Assembly: GCA_026315105.1 (NCBI GenBank)
Contig: CM048745.1
Span: forward strand, 754,065,506-754,129,505
Direction: 5' to 3'
Length of the DNA: 64,000 nt
Source: Locusta migratoria
Taxonomy: Eukaryota > Arthropoda > Insecta > Orthoptera > Acrididae
This document shows positions 10,748 through 21,699 of the stretch, piece after piece. A model generated the notes under the pieces. The model searched no databases, was not told the DNA's origin, and saw only the letters and a list, made by a program, of their open reading frames with translations. A program made the translations under genes and the position numbers. The number at the start of each line of letters is the position of its first letter. The stretch's first letter is position 1.

Positions 10748-10757
10748 TTCTGCTACC

Positions 10758-11700
10758 GGCTGCTGACCTTATTCCGTCTTGTTAAAGTGAGCAAACCAAG
10801 ATCTCAACACATTTCCCTGTCACAATGTTTGCAGCGTAACAGTACTAATGTTTCATCAACGCATTCAAAACACTAATAGCATAATTATTTTGAAAGTTAT
10901 TCATCAGTGTTTGATAAATGTCACTTACTGCAGCTGCTGGGTCAGTTTCTTGACGAGCTGAACGTGTAGAGCTGTCATCAGCGCTCTCAGTAAAATGTGA
11001 CAACGCTTCTCGGACATTATGCATCTAAATATGGGTCGTCCAGTGGGTCCCGTTGAAAAAAGATATATTGTGTGATTCTCGAGATGATTTGAAGATGCAG
11101 CAAAAGACTAAAAGTCCCAGAAGTCCGTTCATCTCTGTAAAGTTTGTATTTTATAAGAAATATCTTCTGGATTTTTCAGATTAAAATGTATTGATTCCAG
11201 TTTCTCATTAGTTCTGAGAACAATTTCTTGTATGATGTCACTAGTAAAAAAACAAGCGCCATATTTTAGTGGGGTTTGGGTTTTCTCCTAAAGTGAGAGC
11301 TGGATGAATGGGTTTTGACAGTCGAATTTTTATTATGTTGTGGGCTTGTCTAGAAGCACATTGAGGCACAGAACTCCAAGTGAAACAGTTTCTTTTACCT
11401 TGGAAATAATGAACCGAATCACTTTGGTTGTCTTGATGTGAACAAATGGAAGAGGTGTGAGCCAAAGGAGAATTTGGAGGGCCACGTTCAGCATTTTGTA
11501 TGTGACGCGTTATCGTGAGAAATGACATTGCTCACAGTCGGTGTCGAATGTTGCTGATCAAGTTCACTCAGATTGTCCACATTCTCTTCTTGAAAAGTAT
11601 CCTCATCCACTTCGCATTCAGATATCTCTGATGTAGTATCATGTTCTGAAGTCGATTGATATTTATGTAAGTGCTCTTATTCAGAAATCTCCTTTCAGTC
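10758..11700 (-). pseudogene. piggyBac transposase, N-terminal half
   Basis: On the minus strand an acidic N-terminal stretch (about 11660-11560: SEISECEVDEDTFQEENVDN) leads into PTKIW and FFTSDIIQEIVLRTNEKLE (11260-11180). Next come a LLGLLVFCCIFKSS segment, ADDSSTRSARQETDPAAAVSDIY (about 11000-10940) and finally VDETLVLLR (about 10855), matching the piggyBac order up to the first catalytic Asp. Several frames are used, so it is dead. The catalytic and C-terminal parts continue at 3630-2755. Confidence 0.8.
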
Positions 11701-11729
11701 TTCCCACCGTTATTATGAGTAGAATGTGG

Positions 11730-11987
11730 TTAACTGTGGTCATCAGGAAGTTCCCAGTGGTTTCGTAGTATGGTGGCAAGCACACTATCAGATGGTTTAG
11801 TCCCAATATGTAGACCGATGTTTTCGTAATGTACCCGTGAAACTGAAGTGTTATCTGCAGCTAGTGCAGTTGAAGCGCAGCCCATCTGATCACCCTGATC
11901 ATTCAAAGTGGCAGCCATTGGCGGTGCTGATACCTCAATCTCATTACGCTCATCTGACGCGGAACCTGAAAATAATACATTGCACAA
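11730..11987 (-). other. Short ORF upstream of the piggyBac half, unknown
   Basis: An 85-aa open frame, acidic at its start (GSASDERNEIEV), with no recognised domain. A splice-acceptor-like tattattttcag lies immediately upstream on the minus strand at about 11966-11977, just inside the 879-bp repeat. It could be an N-terminal exon of the piggyBac gene or chance. Confidence 0.3.
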
Positions 11988-12839
11988 AAGACATAACTGA
12001 TACGTGTTTAACCCCCCTGCTTCACATACATGTCATACCACAGTTAGCACGCAGAAGCAGCTGTTGGCATAAATGAAAGCCTCGTTGCTCACTCTGGTAA
12101 TAGACTTTTGACCTAAATGCGCGTCAGAGGCTTAGTACTATCTACATTTAATCTTTGCAGTGTCACTCATGCCAGGTAAGAAACTATCTTGACAATGTTG
12201 TATGAAGTCCACAGGATGAAATTTCTTGTCACCTGGGAAACTTCTTTCAGGTACACTACTTAAACTAGCAAAGCTTGGACTTATCAAAGTTTTTGTATCC
12301 AACCCTTCTTGAATCTGAGTTAACCTCTGCTGTAATTCTAAGACTGTACTATGGGTTTCTACCTTCAATTCAGAATTACTTTTGCTGACATTTTCAATGT
12401 TATTATTTAACACACTCAATTTATCCGTATGCTCTTTTATAACACAGTTAAGATTGCTATTACATTTTTCTTCAACATCGCGAATCTTTCCACATAACTC
12501 TGATTTGGTGGTGTGCATCTGGGAATTTACTATTCGTACACTGTCCTCAATGTTATTCACTCGGTCATTTGTTTGTGTAATCTGAGAAACATTTCTTGTA
12601 ACTTCACTTTCTACACTTTCGAGTCTAGCACTAAACTTTGTGTCTACATCTCCAATACATTGTTTTAAATCGGTCACTGTTTGGCACAATCTATGTTGTA
12701 GGTGTGATATTGCGTCATTTGTTTTACAAATTTCAAATTTAATTGAGTTTGTTTGAGATTTCATGTCAGATAGTTCGGTTTTCATTTGTAATAAAAGTTC
12801 CAAGATTGATTTATTTTCAATTTCCGTGTTTGCTGCCAT
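11961..12839 (-). repeat. 879-bp duplicated segment, copy A (gag-like coiled coil)
   Basis: Matches 15169-16047 base for base with only about seven differences and no length change. It contains the coiled-coil coding sequence from MAANTEIENKS (ATG at 12839, minus) to a stop at 12138. The copy ends exactly where the LOA-like LINE 3' tail begins, and copy B begins exactly where the LINE's truncated 5' end stops, which is the geometry of a target-site duplication. In copy A the frame is open a little upstream into LINE sequence. Confidence 0.9.
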
Positions 12840-15168
12840 GTTGATTGATTGATTGATTGATTTATCCAGGGAAGCCAAAACAGTCTTGGACCAACCCGCC
12901 ACTGCCCGCACCGAAACTAAGTTTATTGTGCGGTATCGCTCCCTGTATATCTAGTAAAGCCAACCAATGCCCTTGAACAGTGCAAGGAGTTCCTTTACCA
13001 GTTCTTTATTAGACACAATTTCTTCGGGTCTGGTTGTCCCAAATATTCTGTGCCTTTTATTCTCCAAAGCAACGCATTCGAAGATTAGATGTGATGCAGT
13101 TTCATCACCGTCATCACACATCCTACATTTAGGGTCCTCTTTTGTTATTCCCATTGTACGTAGGTGTTTTTTGAGTCTAATCTCTCTCCTGTTCAGACCC
13201 AGGATTGCAGAGCTTCTTTTAAAACATGGCTTTGGCATCATTACCTTGCCATGTTTTTGTTGATGGGACGTGCTGTCTTCTGAGCCAGTTACGTAGCTCC
13301 AATTTCATCATTGCCTTGGTGATTGTCAGGACGGGTTCCGGTCCAATAAATGGAGTCTCTGCCCCCATCCTGGCTAATCTGTCGGCATGTTCGTTGCCAC
13401 TGATCCCCGAGTGGGCGGGACCCACAATAGGTTTACTCTATTGCTTTCCCCTAGCTCCACCAGAACCCTGTGACATTCTGCAACAATTTTAGACCTTGTT
13501 GCAGGAGCTGCCAGTGATCTGAGGGCTGCCTGGCTGTCTGAATAGATATAGATGCTACGATCTTTGTAGAACCTACGTAAATTCTCCTCCACACAGGCCC
13601 TGATGGCAGTGATTTCGGCCTGGAATATTGAGGCCAGTTTTCCTATAGAGATGACGCCCTCCAGTCTTGGCTGCACCCCATATACCCCGGCCCCAACACC
13701 TTGGTCCGATTTTGACCCGTCAGTGAACCAGACAATATCCCCTGTACGGTGTCGAACTATTTTCTCCCACTGCTCCCTACGTCCAATTGTTATATTGAAA
13801 GGCTTGTTGAAGCAGTATGGGGTTATAATATAGTCGGCTGGCATTTCCCCAACCTTTCCTATATTTACCTCACTCACTATTTTAGTGTGTGATTCTGGAT
13901 ATGCCAAAGAGTTCCAGTTGTTGCCAGATTTGAGTCTGTATGTACCAGCCGCTGCCTCCATCTTGACGCAAAGGTGTAATTGGGGCATATCCTGCATGGT
14001 TTCCATCCCAGCAATTGGTGTGCTGCTAATTCCGCCTGTTATGGCTAAGCAGGCTAATCTCTGCACCTTACCAAGCTCCTTAGCAGCAACCTGCTGTTCT
14101 ACCTTCTTCCACCACACGACCGCCACATAGGTGATCCTGGGTCTAATCACTGTGGTGTATATCCAGTGCATACTCTTGGGGCTCAGGCCCCAATTTTTGC
14201 CACAAGCTCTCCTGGTACTCACAAGAGTACCTTTTCCTTGGAGCAAATATTCCTGATGTGAGGGGTCCATGTCAGTTTCTCAAATGTTCAAATGTTTGTA
14301 CAGTCTATGGGACTTAACTACGGGGTCATCAGTCCCTAAACTTACAAACTACTTATTAACTACTTACGAACTAGGACGGCACAAATATCCATGCCGGAGG
14401 GGGGATTCGAACCCCCGACCGTAGCGGCCGTGCAGACCGTGACTGGAGCGCCTCAGTCCCCTCAGTCCCCTCGGCCACCTCGGCCGGCGTCAGTTTCTCA
14501 TCTAGCTAGATATTTCACTGTCCCCTTCACAGGTAGCACTTCATTGAAAAGCTTTAGATTCCAACTTGAGTGTTGGATATGTTTCCTTGTGAATGGTACA
14601 ACAACAGTCTTCTTAGGACTAACCCCCAGATCCTGTTTTGTGCACCAGTCTTGCTCAATGTCCAAAGCACCTTGTGCCATATTCTTTACTGTGTCAGCAA
14701 ATTTGCCAAGTATTACTATGACAAGATCATCTGCGTATCCTTGGCAAAAGTACTGCCTAGAGTTTAATTCTCCAATGAGATCATTCACCACTAGATTCCA
14801 CAATAAAGGGGAAAGAACGCCTCCTTGCTGGCAACCCCTAGTGGTGTTGATTACCATTTTTTCATTCATCATGGTAGCTTCTACCTTTCTTCCACTGAGC
14901 ATGGCTCTAGTCCACCTACATATTGTGGTCCCTACGTCATGCACCTCTGCTGCCCTAACCATGGAATCGAAGGTCGTGTTGCTAAAAGCCCCCTCGATGT
15001 CCAGGAAGATACAGAGGGCTATTTCCTGAAAGTGTAGTGCTTTCTCCACCTTCCCAACGAGTTGGTGGAGAGCTGTCTCACATGATTTACTTGGCTGATA
15101 TGCATGTTGGTTTGAATGTAGAGGAGCCCTACTTAACCTCTTTTCTCCAACATGCACATTAACCAGCT
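12840..15168 (-). mobile_element. LOA-like LINE, 5'-truncated, carrying a SINE
   Basis: Minus-strand copy of the LINE present in full at 38990-44020. The sense 3' end is at 12840 with a (TCAA)n tail, and the sense 5' end at 15168 corresponds to about position 41918 of the full copy. Coding remains: RT with the catalytic YADD (15168-14500), RT thumb and RNase H with TDGSK (14270-13420), and a CCHC-like C-terminus (13240-12951, CRMCDDGDETASHLIFEC). A SINE-A at 14283-14488 splits the RT after KGTVKYL, and there is a frameshift near 13420. Otherwise it is better preserved than the full-length copy. Confidence 0.9.
14271..14500 (-). mobile_element. SINE-A copy with 12-bp TSD
   Basis: Element 14283-14488. 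TSD gtcagtttctca at 14271-14282 and 14489-14500 is perfect. The class II tRNA-like head (rc of gattcgaacccccgaccgtag...cggccacctcggccgg) is at the right, and the shared body ending in the aaatgttcaaatg motif is at the left. A short internal duplication (cctcagtcc repeated) is present in the head. It interrupts the LOA-like ORF2. Confidence 0.95.
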
Positions 15169-16047
15169 GGAACCTGAAAATAATACATTGCACAAAAGAC
15201 ATAACTGATATTTGTTTAACCCCCCTGCTTCACATACATGTCATACCACAGTTAGCACGCAGAAGCAGCTGTTGGCATAAATGAAAGCCTCGTTGCTCAC
15301 TCTGGTAATAGACTTTTGACCTAAATGCGCGTCAGAGGCTTAGTACTATCTACATTTAATCTTTGCAGTGTCACTCATGCCAGGTAAGAAACTATCTTGA
15401 CAATGTTGTATGAAGTCCACAGGATGAAATTTCTTGTCACCTGGGAAACTTCTTTCAGGTACACTACTTAAACTAGCAAAGCTTGGACTTATCAAAGTTT
15501 TTGTATCCAACCCTTCTTGAATCTGAGTTAACCTCTGCTGTAATTCTAAGACTGTACTATGGGTTTCTACCTTCAATTCAGAATTACTTTTGCAGACATT
15601 TTCAATGTTATTATTTAACACACTCAATTTATCTGTATGCTCTTTTATAACACAGTTAAGATTGCTATTACATTTTTCTTCAACATCGCGAATCTTTCCA
15701 CATAACTCTGATTTGGTGGTGTGCATCTGGGAATTTACTATTCGTACACTGTCCTCAATGTTATTCACTCGGTCATTTGTTTGTGTAATCTGAGAAACAT
15801 TTCTTGTAACTTCACTTTCTACACTTTCGAGTCTAGCACTAAACTTTGTGTCTAGATCTCCAATACATTGTTTTAAATCGGTCACTGTTTGGCACAATCT
15901 ATGTTCTAGGTTTGATATTGCGTCATTTGTTTTACAAATTTCAAATTTAATTGAGTTTGTTTGAGATTTCATGTCAGATAGTTCGGTTTTCATTTGTAAT
16001 AAAAGTTCCAAGATTGATTTATTTTCAATTTCCGTGTTTGCTGCCAT
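15169..16047 (-). repeat. 879-bp duplicated segment, copy B
   Basis: Second copy of the 11961-12839 segment, under 1% different by eye (for example ctgacattt versus cagacattt, ctacatctcc versus ctagatctcc). On its right the sequence continues without a break into the upstream part of the coiled-coil ORF, so copy B marks the intact original junction on that side. Confidence 0.9.
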
Positions 16048-16428
16048 ATTACTAATCTGTTGTCCAGTCTCTTGTAAATCACTAGAAAATGGGACCTGCT
16101 GCTTTCTTGCAATCGGCATAGAACTCGCAATACCAGAACCTTCTACACCACTGTCAAAGTCCGAAACTTGAGTAGTATCATCTCCCTCCTTTCTTACTGT
16201 ATCCATTTTAAAATATCTTTTCATTCCACATAAAACTCCTATTACACAAACAGTCACTACAAAAGTTATTAACGTGATTGGTAAAGTACTTAGCTGGTCA
16301 CAAGGATGCGGCGATACAGGAATCGAGTAGTTCAAATTACTGCCATCTTCCTCCATTAAATTTTGACATTGTAGGTGTGGATAGTATTGTAGTAGAATTC
16401 TGCACTTTTTGATGGTTTCACTGCACAT
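15346..16428 (-). CDS. Coiled-coil ORF with membrane segment, gag-like C-terminus
   Basis: 360-aa open frame of no family I can name. Residues ~48-70 (LPITLITFVVTVCVIGVLCG) form one strongly hydrophobic helix followed by basic residues. From about residue 128 (MAANTEIENKS) a long heptad-rich coiled coil runs to about 315. The last ~30 residues (FHPVDFIQHCQDSFLPGMSD) resemble the start of a retrotransposon Gag capsid domain of the x-HP-x-FL type. A splice-acceptor-like tgtgtttcag lies upstream at about 16463-16472. The true start may be MAAN at 16047, in which case the hydrophobic part is a separate exon or chance. The downstream pol genes expected of a retroelement are absent. It could be a domesticated gag, a retroelement remnant or a host exon. 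Confidence 0.5.
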   Translation of the reverse strand: MCSETIKKCRILLQYYPHLQCQNLMEEDGSNLNYSIPVSPHPCDQLSTLPITLITFVVTVCVIGVLCGMKRYFKMDTVRKEGDDTTQVSDFDSGVEGSGIASSMPIARKQQVPFSSDLQETGQQISNMAANTEIENKSILELLLQMKTELSDMKSQTNSIKFEICKTNDAISNLEHRLCQTVTDLKQCIGDLDTKFSARLESVESEVTRNVSQITQTNDRVNNIEDSVRIVNSQMHTTKSELCGKIRDVEEKCNSNLNCVIKEHTDKLSVLNNNIENVCKSNSELKVETHSTVLELQQRLTQIQEGLDTKTLISPSFASLSSVPERSFPGDKKFHPVDFIQHCQDSFLPGMSDTAKIKCR

Positions 16429-16439
16429 CCATCATATAA

Positions 16440-18098
16440 ATTATTTTCCTTGTATCCTGAAACACATTTTACATTAGTGAATACTCTTTAAAATCCTGGT
16501 CACGGCACCACTTCTAACGACAGTCACACCTTTTGGGAATGACTCAAACTGAGCCCTAATATTTTCCTAAATCACGGAAAGTTTTATTAGTTCACAGTCT
16601 CTATAACAAAGTCATTCCACTGTAGGTGAAGTTGATATAAAAAGTACTTATATGCTGGCTGAAGTCCATTGCGTTGTGAGCTGTCTTCGGCATTCACTAA
16701 AAGATTTGATGTTTCAGGATCTTTTCGTAAATCATAAACATGTCAGTTGATGTGGAAACGATTTTATTTCCATTTAAATGAAGTTTACACCAATCACATT
16801 GTTGCACAATCAAAAAATAAATAAATGCTGCAGGAAGCCAACAGAGCTGCTTACAGGTTTCTGACTGCTAGAAGACTAACAAAACATGGTTTCTCTCAAA
16901 CATCTTTCTACGTAACCGTGTAATAAGATTGATGACAAAGTTTTGTAATTCTCAGTTAAACAATATTCTTTTACATTAAATATGCCAAAATACAGAAATT
17001 AAAACATTACATTTAAGCTTTGACTATTTATCTCAATGTATGTACATGTTTCATGAAATTTGTATTTAATGTGGTACACAAATTTAAAGTCATCCTTTGA
17101 CTAGTGTTTACAGTGCTCAAATTATTTACATTATTTGTGTTTTCGAAGTGCACACATATTTGTTTTGCCAATATTGTGTAGGTGTACTATTATTGTGACA
17201 TGGAATTTTAATGAATTTCAGTTGCGGTCTAATTTTTTATTAATACGGATTTGTATATGGTTGTCGTAGTTTTGTTAATTTCGAAGATAGTTTCTTAGTA
17301 CCAAATGGATTATTAATTTTAGTGCATGAAAAATGATCAGTGTTTAATTTAGGATCCAGTGATACTTAAAACATGGTCTGCCCTAATTTATTTAAACAAA
17401 AGGTATATATGAAATCATGTTGTGCAATCATTATAACATGTAGTATTGTTGTTTTCCTACAAATTGGTGTCTATATAGGTTCAGCAATTTCCGAAACTAA
17501 GTGTAATGCATTTTTAGTGTTTGCAGCTATTATCTACGAAAGTATTAAAATTTGAAAATTACGTAAAAGGACAGCCAAAGTTATGTTTAAATCAACGTAC
17601 TATTTCATAAAAGCGTTTTACTAATAGTGTTAATAGTATTTCAAACTGAAGGCGAAAATGTGATATTTTACATGTCCGGTAGTGAAGTTTTATTTTAGGT
17701 GTCAGATATTTCGTGTTTATAATGTTGGCAACTGATTTTTCTAAGGAGTGTGCAACATAGCAGAAACGTTACAAACTCTACACACTTTCTTCTAAATTGT
17801 TGACAAGAATTTTTACAGCACCTTGTAGCTGATCTCTAATAATTATATACCTCTATATTTGTCTGCATCCCTATGGTTCCCCTTCTTAGATATTGGCTCT
17901 TTGATTGCATTATTCCATTCTTATGTTAACTTCTTTGTTATCCAAATCTGAGAGATAATGTTGATCATGCTGTCTACTGCCTTGTTGCCTTCCCCTTAAT
18001 TCTCTCAGCCACTATCCCATATTCTCCTTTTGCCTTATTATTCTTCCATCCAGAGACGTATACAGCCTAACTACAATTATATTCATTCACTAGTTTTG
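16440..18098. other. AT-rich non-coding stretch
   Basis: Low-complexity AT-rich DNA without recognisable repeats. The only open frame with good context is 17373-17555 (listed separately). A splice-acceptor-like site near 16463 may belong to the minus-strand coiled-coil ORF. Confidence 0.5.
17373..17555 (+). CDS. Candidate 60-aa membrane micropeptide
   Basis: The ATG has A at -3 and G at +4, a favourable context. The product has one hydrophobic segment (SCCAIIITCSIVVFLQIGVY, about residues 15-34) after a basic start. A long AT-rich tract follows with a poly(A) signal aataaa near 19927. No family recognised; ORFs this short occur by chance, so this is tentative. Confidence 0.2.
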   Translation: MVCPNLFKQKVYMKSCCAIIITCSIVVFLQIGVYIGSAISETKCNAFLVFAAIIYESIKI

Positions 18099-18308
18099 TA
18101 CAACTCAGCCATGGCGGAGTGGCCAAGTGCATTGAGGGGCTGTGCTACAATGCGCAAGGCCGTTCCCCGTCGTTCCCCCCTTGGGCATGGATGTTTGTGC
18201 TGTCTTTAGTATAAGCTAGTTCATAAGTAGTTTGTAAGTTTAGGGACTGATGACCCCACAGTTAAGTCCCATAAGCTTTACAAACATTTGAACATTTTAT
18301 ACATCTCA
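18099..18308 (+). mobile_element. SINE-A copy, diverged
   Basis: Element about 18108-18299. Head atggcggagtggccaag, a broken B box, then the family body (tagttcataagtagtttg, gactgatgaccccacag, acatttgaacatt). Flanks tacaactca and tacatctca are 8 of 9 identical and are likely decayed TSDs. One of the older copies. Confidence 0.85.
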
Positions 18309-20253
18309 ACTTCCCATTAAGTTCTGAGTATTTTTTTAGATAGACACATTTAGGTAAGTTGTACTTTTTTAGACTTTTTCCAGTCCCATCCCTCTTTCTG
18401 CTTTTTGCAGTTCATGTCTGCAACAATAATCCCTTTGGAAATACGTATTTACTTGATCTTGAGTAGCCAATGCTTGGATGCATATATGACATCAACACGG
18501 TATCTCGCATAAAGGTTTCAATTCAAAAACCTTATTTCTAATGCAACATGTGGACATATTCCAATTAGAAACAAAATATACAAGCTGCAGTAAAGCATCC
18601 CTACTCTTGTAGTTAACTATAATACATAACTCGTAAATCTGTGTAAAAGTGCTTGTTCAGTAAAACAGGAACATGTGAGGTACATATATATCACAGAACA
18701 AATATTCCTCAGTTGAAACCTAAATGGGGTATCTAAATCTGAAAGAGGCTTAAAAAACTATTTTGTTGAAAAATCCATAATTTTAATATGTTTCACATAA
18801 AGACAATGAAGGATCATTATTTTGAATATCACTTTTTCATTATTTTACAACTGTTGTGTTGGCTTAATCTACAAGATGTAAAAAAATTAAATGTGTAATG
18901 TGCTTTAGTTCAATGTGTTAACAATGTTAATGATCTTTTTAGTATTTTGTAAATATGTCATGAAACTATTTTGTGTAAAATTTCATTTTGTGGAATGACA
19001 ATGCTGTTATTTATATCAACTTTTACTTACAAATAACTATTAGATAAAGTGCTCTTGTCATCTGTTACAAAAATAATAAAAGTATAGCCTGTATAGACCA
19101 ACTTACAAGCTATTTATGAATCTAAAAACTTGTAATTTCCTTTTGTTTGATTTTCATAATGCTGCAATAGTGAAATTATTGTAAATACAAGGTGTTTACT
19201 GAAACAATTCTAATATATTACGTATAATTTTCATTCATGAATTTTATGCTGAAATTACTTTTTGTTCATAATCTATATGTAGTGGAAATTTCTTGAAGAA
19301 ATACAGATGAAATTATGATAACTGGTGGATGGTAATATTTCTTCAAAATTCATTCTGATGTTTAAAAATAAATCAGCACAGGTTGTATACACCATTTTAA
19401 TTGTTTATGAAATGTTAAGTGCAGTGGTCAGGAGATAAGTGAAAAATCATCTGAAGTTAATCAAAACAATATAACACATCAATTAAGGAACTAGTGTAAC
19501 AGAAATACTTCAGATCACTTATTTGATAAGACGATTTTCTGAGGAATTCATTGAACTTTACATATCCATTAATACTGAAGGAAAAGAATTGAATGAAGTG
19601 ATGGTTAGTAAACATATTTTTTGCTGTTTAAATATATTAACTTATCCTTTTTATATTTTGAAATATTAGTCAAATCCTACACTCTGCATAATATTTTGAC
19701 CATATTTGGCACTAAATGGGAATGCACATTTTTGTAAACACATTAAATAGATGTTTTAGGTTCTGTATAGTAAAGCAAATTGTTTTGGCATCTTGAGATG
19801 GATAAAACACATTACATTAGTTTTGTAGTCAAAAGAATCACTTATGTTATAAATTTTGTAATAAATGTATGTTATTGTGAATGTAAGTTTAATCTTATTT
19901 TAATTTTTGTGCACACTAACACTAATGAATAAAGTTTTCAATTACAAAACAATATTTTTTAATTACTGTTCTCCTTCCTTGCCTAAAGCACTTTCATTAC
20001 CAGGTATATTATTACACTTCCCTGCTTCTGAGTTTACTTTCATTTATGTATGAACAAAAATGTTGTGACCATTTATATTACAGATGAATCGTTTCTGCAG
20101 ATTTGCAACACCTATTAGCATTGACCTATTTTAATACCACTTTCTTTATTAGCTTAAACATGTTGTGCTCTAATTTACCATGAGAATTTATCATTTAACA
20201 TGATGATGCCATGTGGCTGCCAGAAATCTCATCAGTGCCCTATGCATAATGCC

Positions 20254-20295
<42 letters not shown>

Positions 20296-21600
20296 GTTTT
20301 GCTTACTTAAAAGGGCCTATTACTACTTTGTGTAAAACACCTTGACAAAATCCATATGTATTCTTTTGTCTTATTTTTAACCATTTACATTGTAGTGTGT
20401 TGTGAGTTTTATTACTCACAGTACATATATTGATGGTGTAAGTTTACTGTGAGGTGTTTGTAAGAATTTGAACACTTTTGAAGAAGCCTCTACACACGAT
20501 TCACAGCTATAACAGTACCACACAGATTTTTGAGTTGCATCTTCCTATCTTTTTGGCTATGCACTGTTTGCTTCACTGTCTGTTATGGTATTGTTCCGCC
20601 TTGACAGGCAGAAAGATTTCTTACCTAAAAAAGGATGAGTGTTGTATATCAGGAGTTTGCACTGCAATGGCTGAAACTGAATTAGGGTGCTATCTACTAT
20701 TTTATGGACACACTCTTCCATCTAAGTTAATTTATTGCTTATTCATACAATTTTAATTCCTAAGAAAATCAAAAATAATTTATCCCTTTGAAGAAATGAA
20801 CTTCGAAAATAACTGATAAATTCAACAAATCAATGTTACAGCTAAATTATTTGAAAATTAAACCATGACCTTTTACAATGAATAGTTATGTCAGTTTGCA
20901 GACTTGAATGCTGACTTCCATAAAAAATCATAAACCTATCTGCTGTAGTTGATCGTGAGGTATTGCTTAGTATGAAAATCACGAATCAGAATGCACTGTC
21001 GTTCTCTAGGCTACTGAAACATTATAATCCTACAATCCATCTACCCCTTCCTTACACTTACACAGATCACTTAAGATTTCCCTGCACACTTGAAGCAGAA
21101 GTCAGAACTTCAAAACAAGAAAGATCTTAATTTAAATAAGAGTTACAGAGCCTTTCTGTCTCTTAACACTTCACTACCTTCCGCATTTGTAGCTATCTAT
21201 AAAGACAGCTGAAAGCTAACAAATTTACAAAATGCCTTTGACATTTTCAGTCACAAACTCGCCTAATGATCAAATCTAGATTCTCAAGGTGCTATAATGA
21301 TCTACGCCTGATAAGAATTCTCTAACTGGCCTCTGCGATGCCTTAAATAGTCTTTAGTGTGATGGTCATGCGCCATTTTGGCTGGGCCAGTGAAATCTAA
21401 ATAATCAATTATCTACCTACTCTACTGCAAATGTCTCGGCCAATAGGCGACAAGGGAGCGTGGCAATTCTTGCTATCTCTTTCTCTGACTCTCTCCAAAC
21501 ACAACTCCAATATCCCTTATTGCATTGTTTGATTTTTGTAACGTACAGCTGCTATCCTTTAAAAAATTTATGAGGCTCTAGTTGTTATGTCGACTTAATA
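18309..21600. other. AT-rich non-coding stretch
   Basis: No coding potential or recognised transposon. Contains a (TG)20 microsatellite at 20254-20293 and AATAAA-type signals, for example near 19927. It could be intron or intergenic DNA. Confidence 0.5.
20254..20293. repeat. (TG)n microsatellite
   Basis: Twenty uninterrupted TG units. Confidence 0.95.
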
Positions 21601-21631
21601 AAGGGTCTGTTGTGGTGTGACCGCGTCGCTG

Positions 21632-21699
21632 GATTGTACATAATATTCTTTAATGTAACTTATTATTGTACATAATATTCTTTAATGTAACTTATTATC
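21632..21699. repeat. Two-copy 33-bp tandem repeat
   Basis: The unit attgtacataatattctttaa... is repeated back to back with no visible mismatch. It lies in otherwise unassigned DNA at 21600-22690 that becomes GC-rich from about 22260 (G-rich tracts ggggaggctgaggggagag) and has no recognised gene. Confidence 0.85.

Larger units (their letters stand above)
4818..10757 (+). mobile_element. Full-length I-like non-LTR retrotransposon with TSD
   Basis: The element spans 4828-10747 (5920 bp) between perfect 10-bp TSDs TTCTGCTACC at 4818-4827 and 10748-10757. Order: GC-rich 5' UTR (4828-5454), ORF1 with zinc knuckles, ORF2 with endonuclease, RT and RNase H, a 3' UTR of about 130 bp ending in a hairpin, then an A-rich tail of about 58 nt. 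Three zinc knuckles plus a C-terminal RNase H domain suggest the I clade, although jockey/LOA relatives share parts of this layout. Full length, intact ORF2, long poly(A) and perfect TSD indicate a recent insertion. It landed in DNA between the two piggyBac halves. Confidence 0.93.

Noticed and set aside
10658..10876. Open frame containing a long poly-Lys run
   Set aside because: It is translation of the LINE poly(A) tail.
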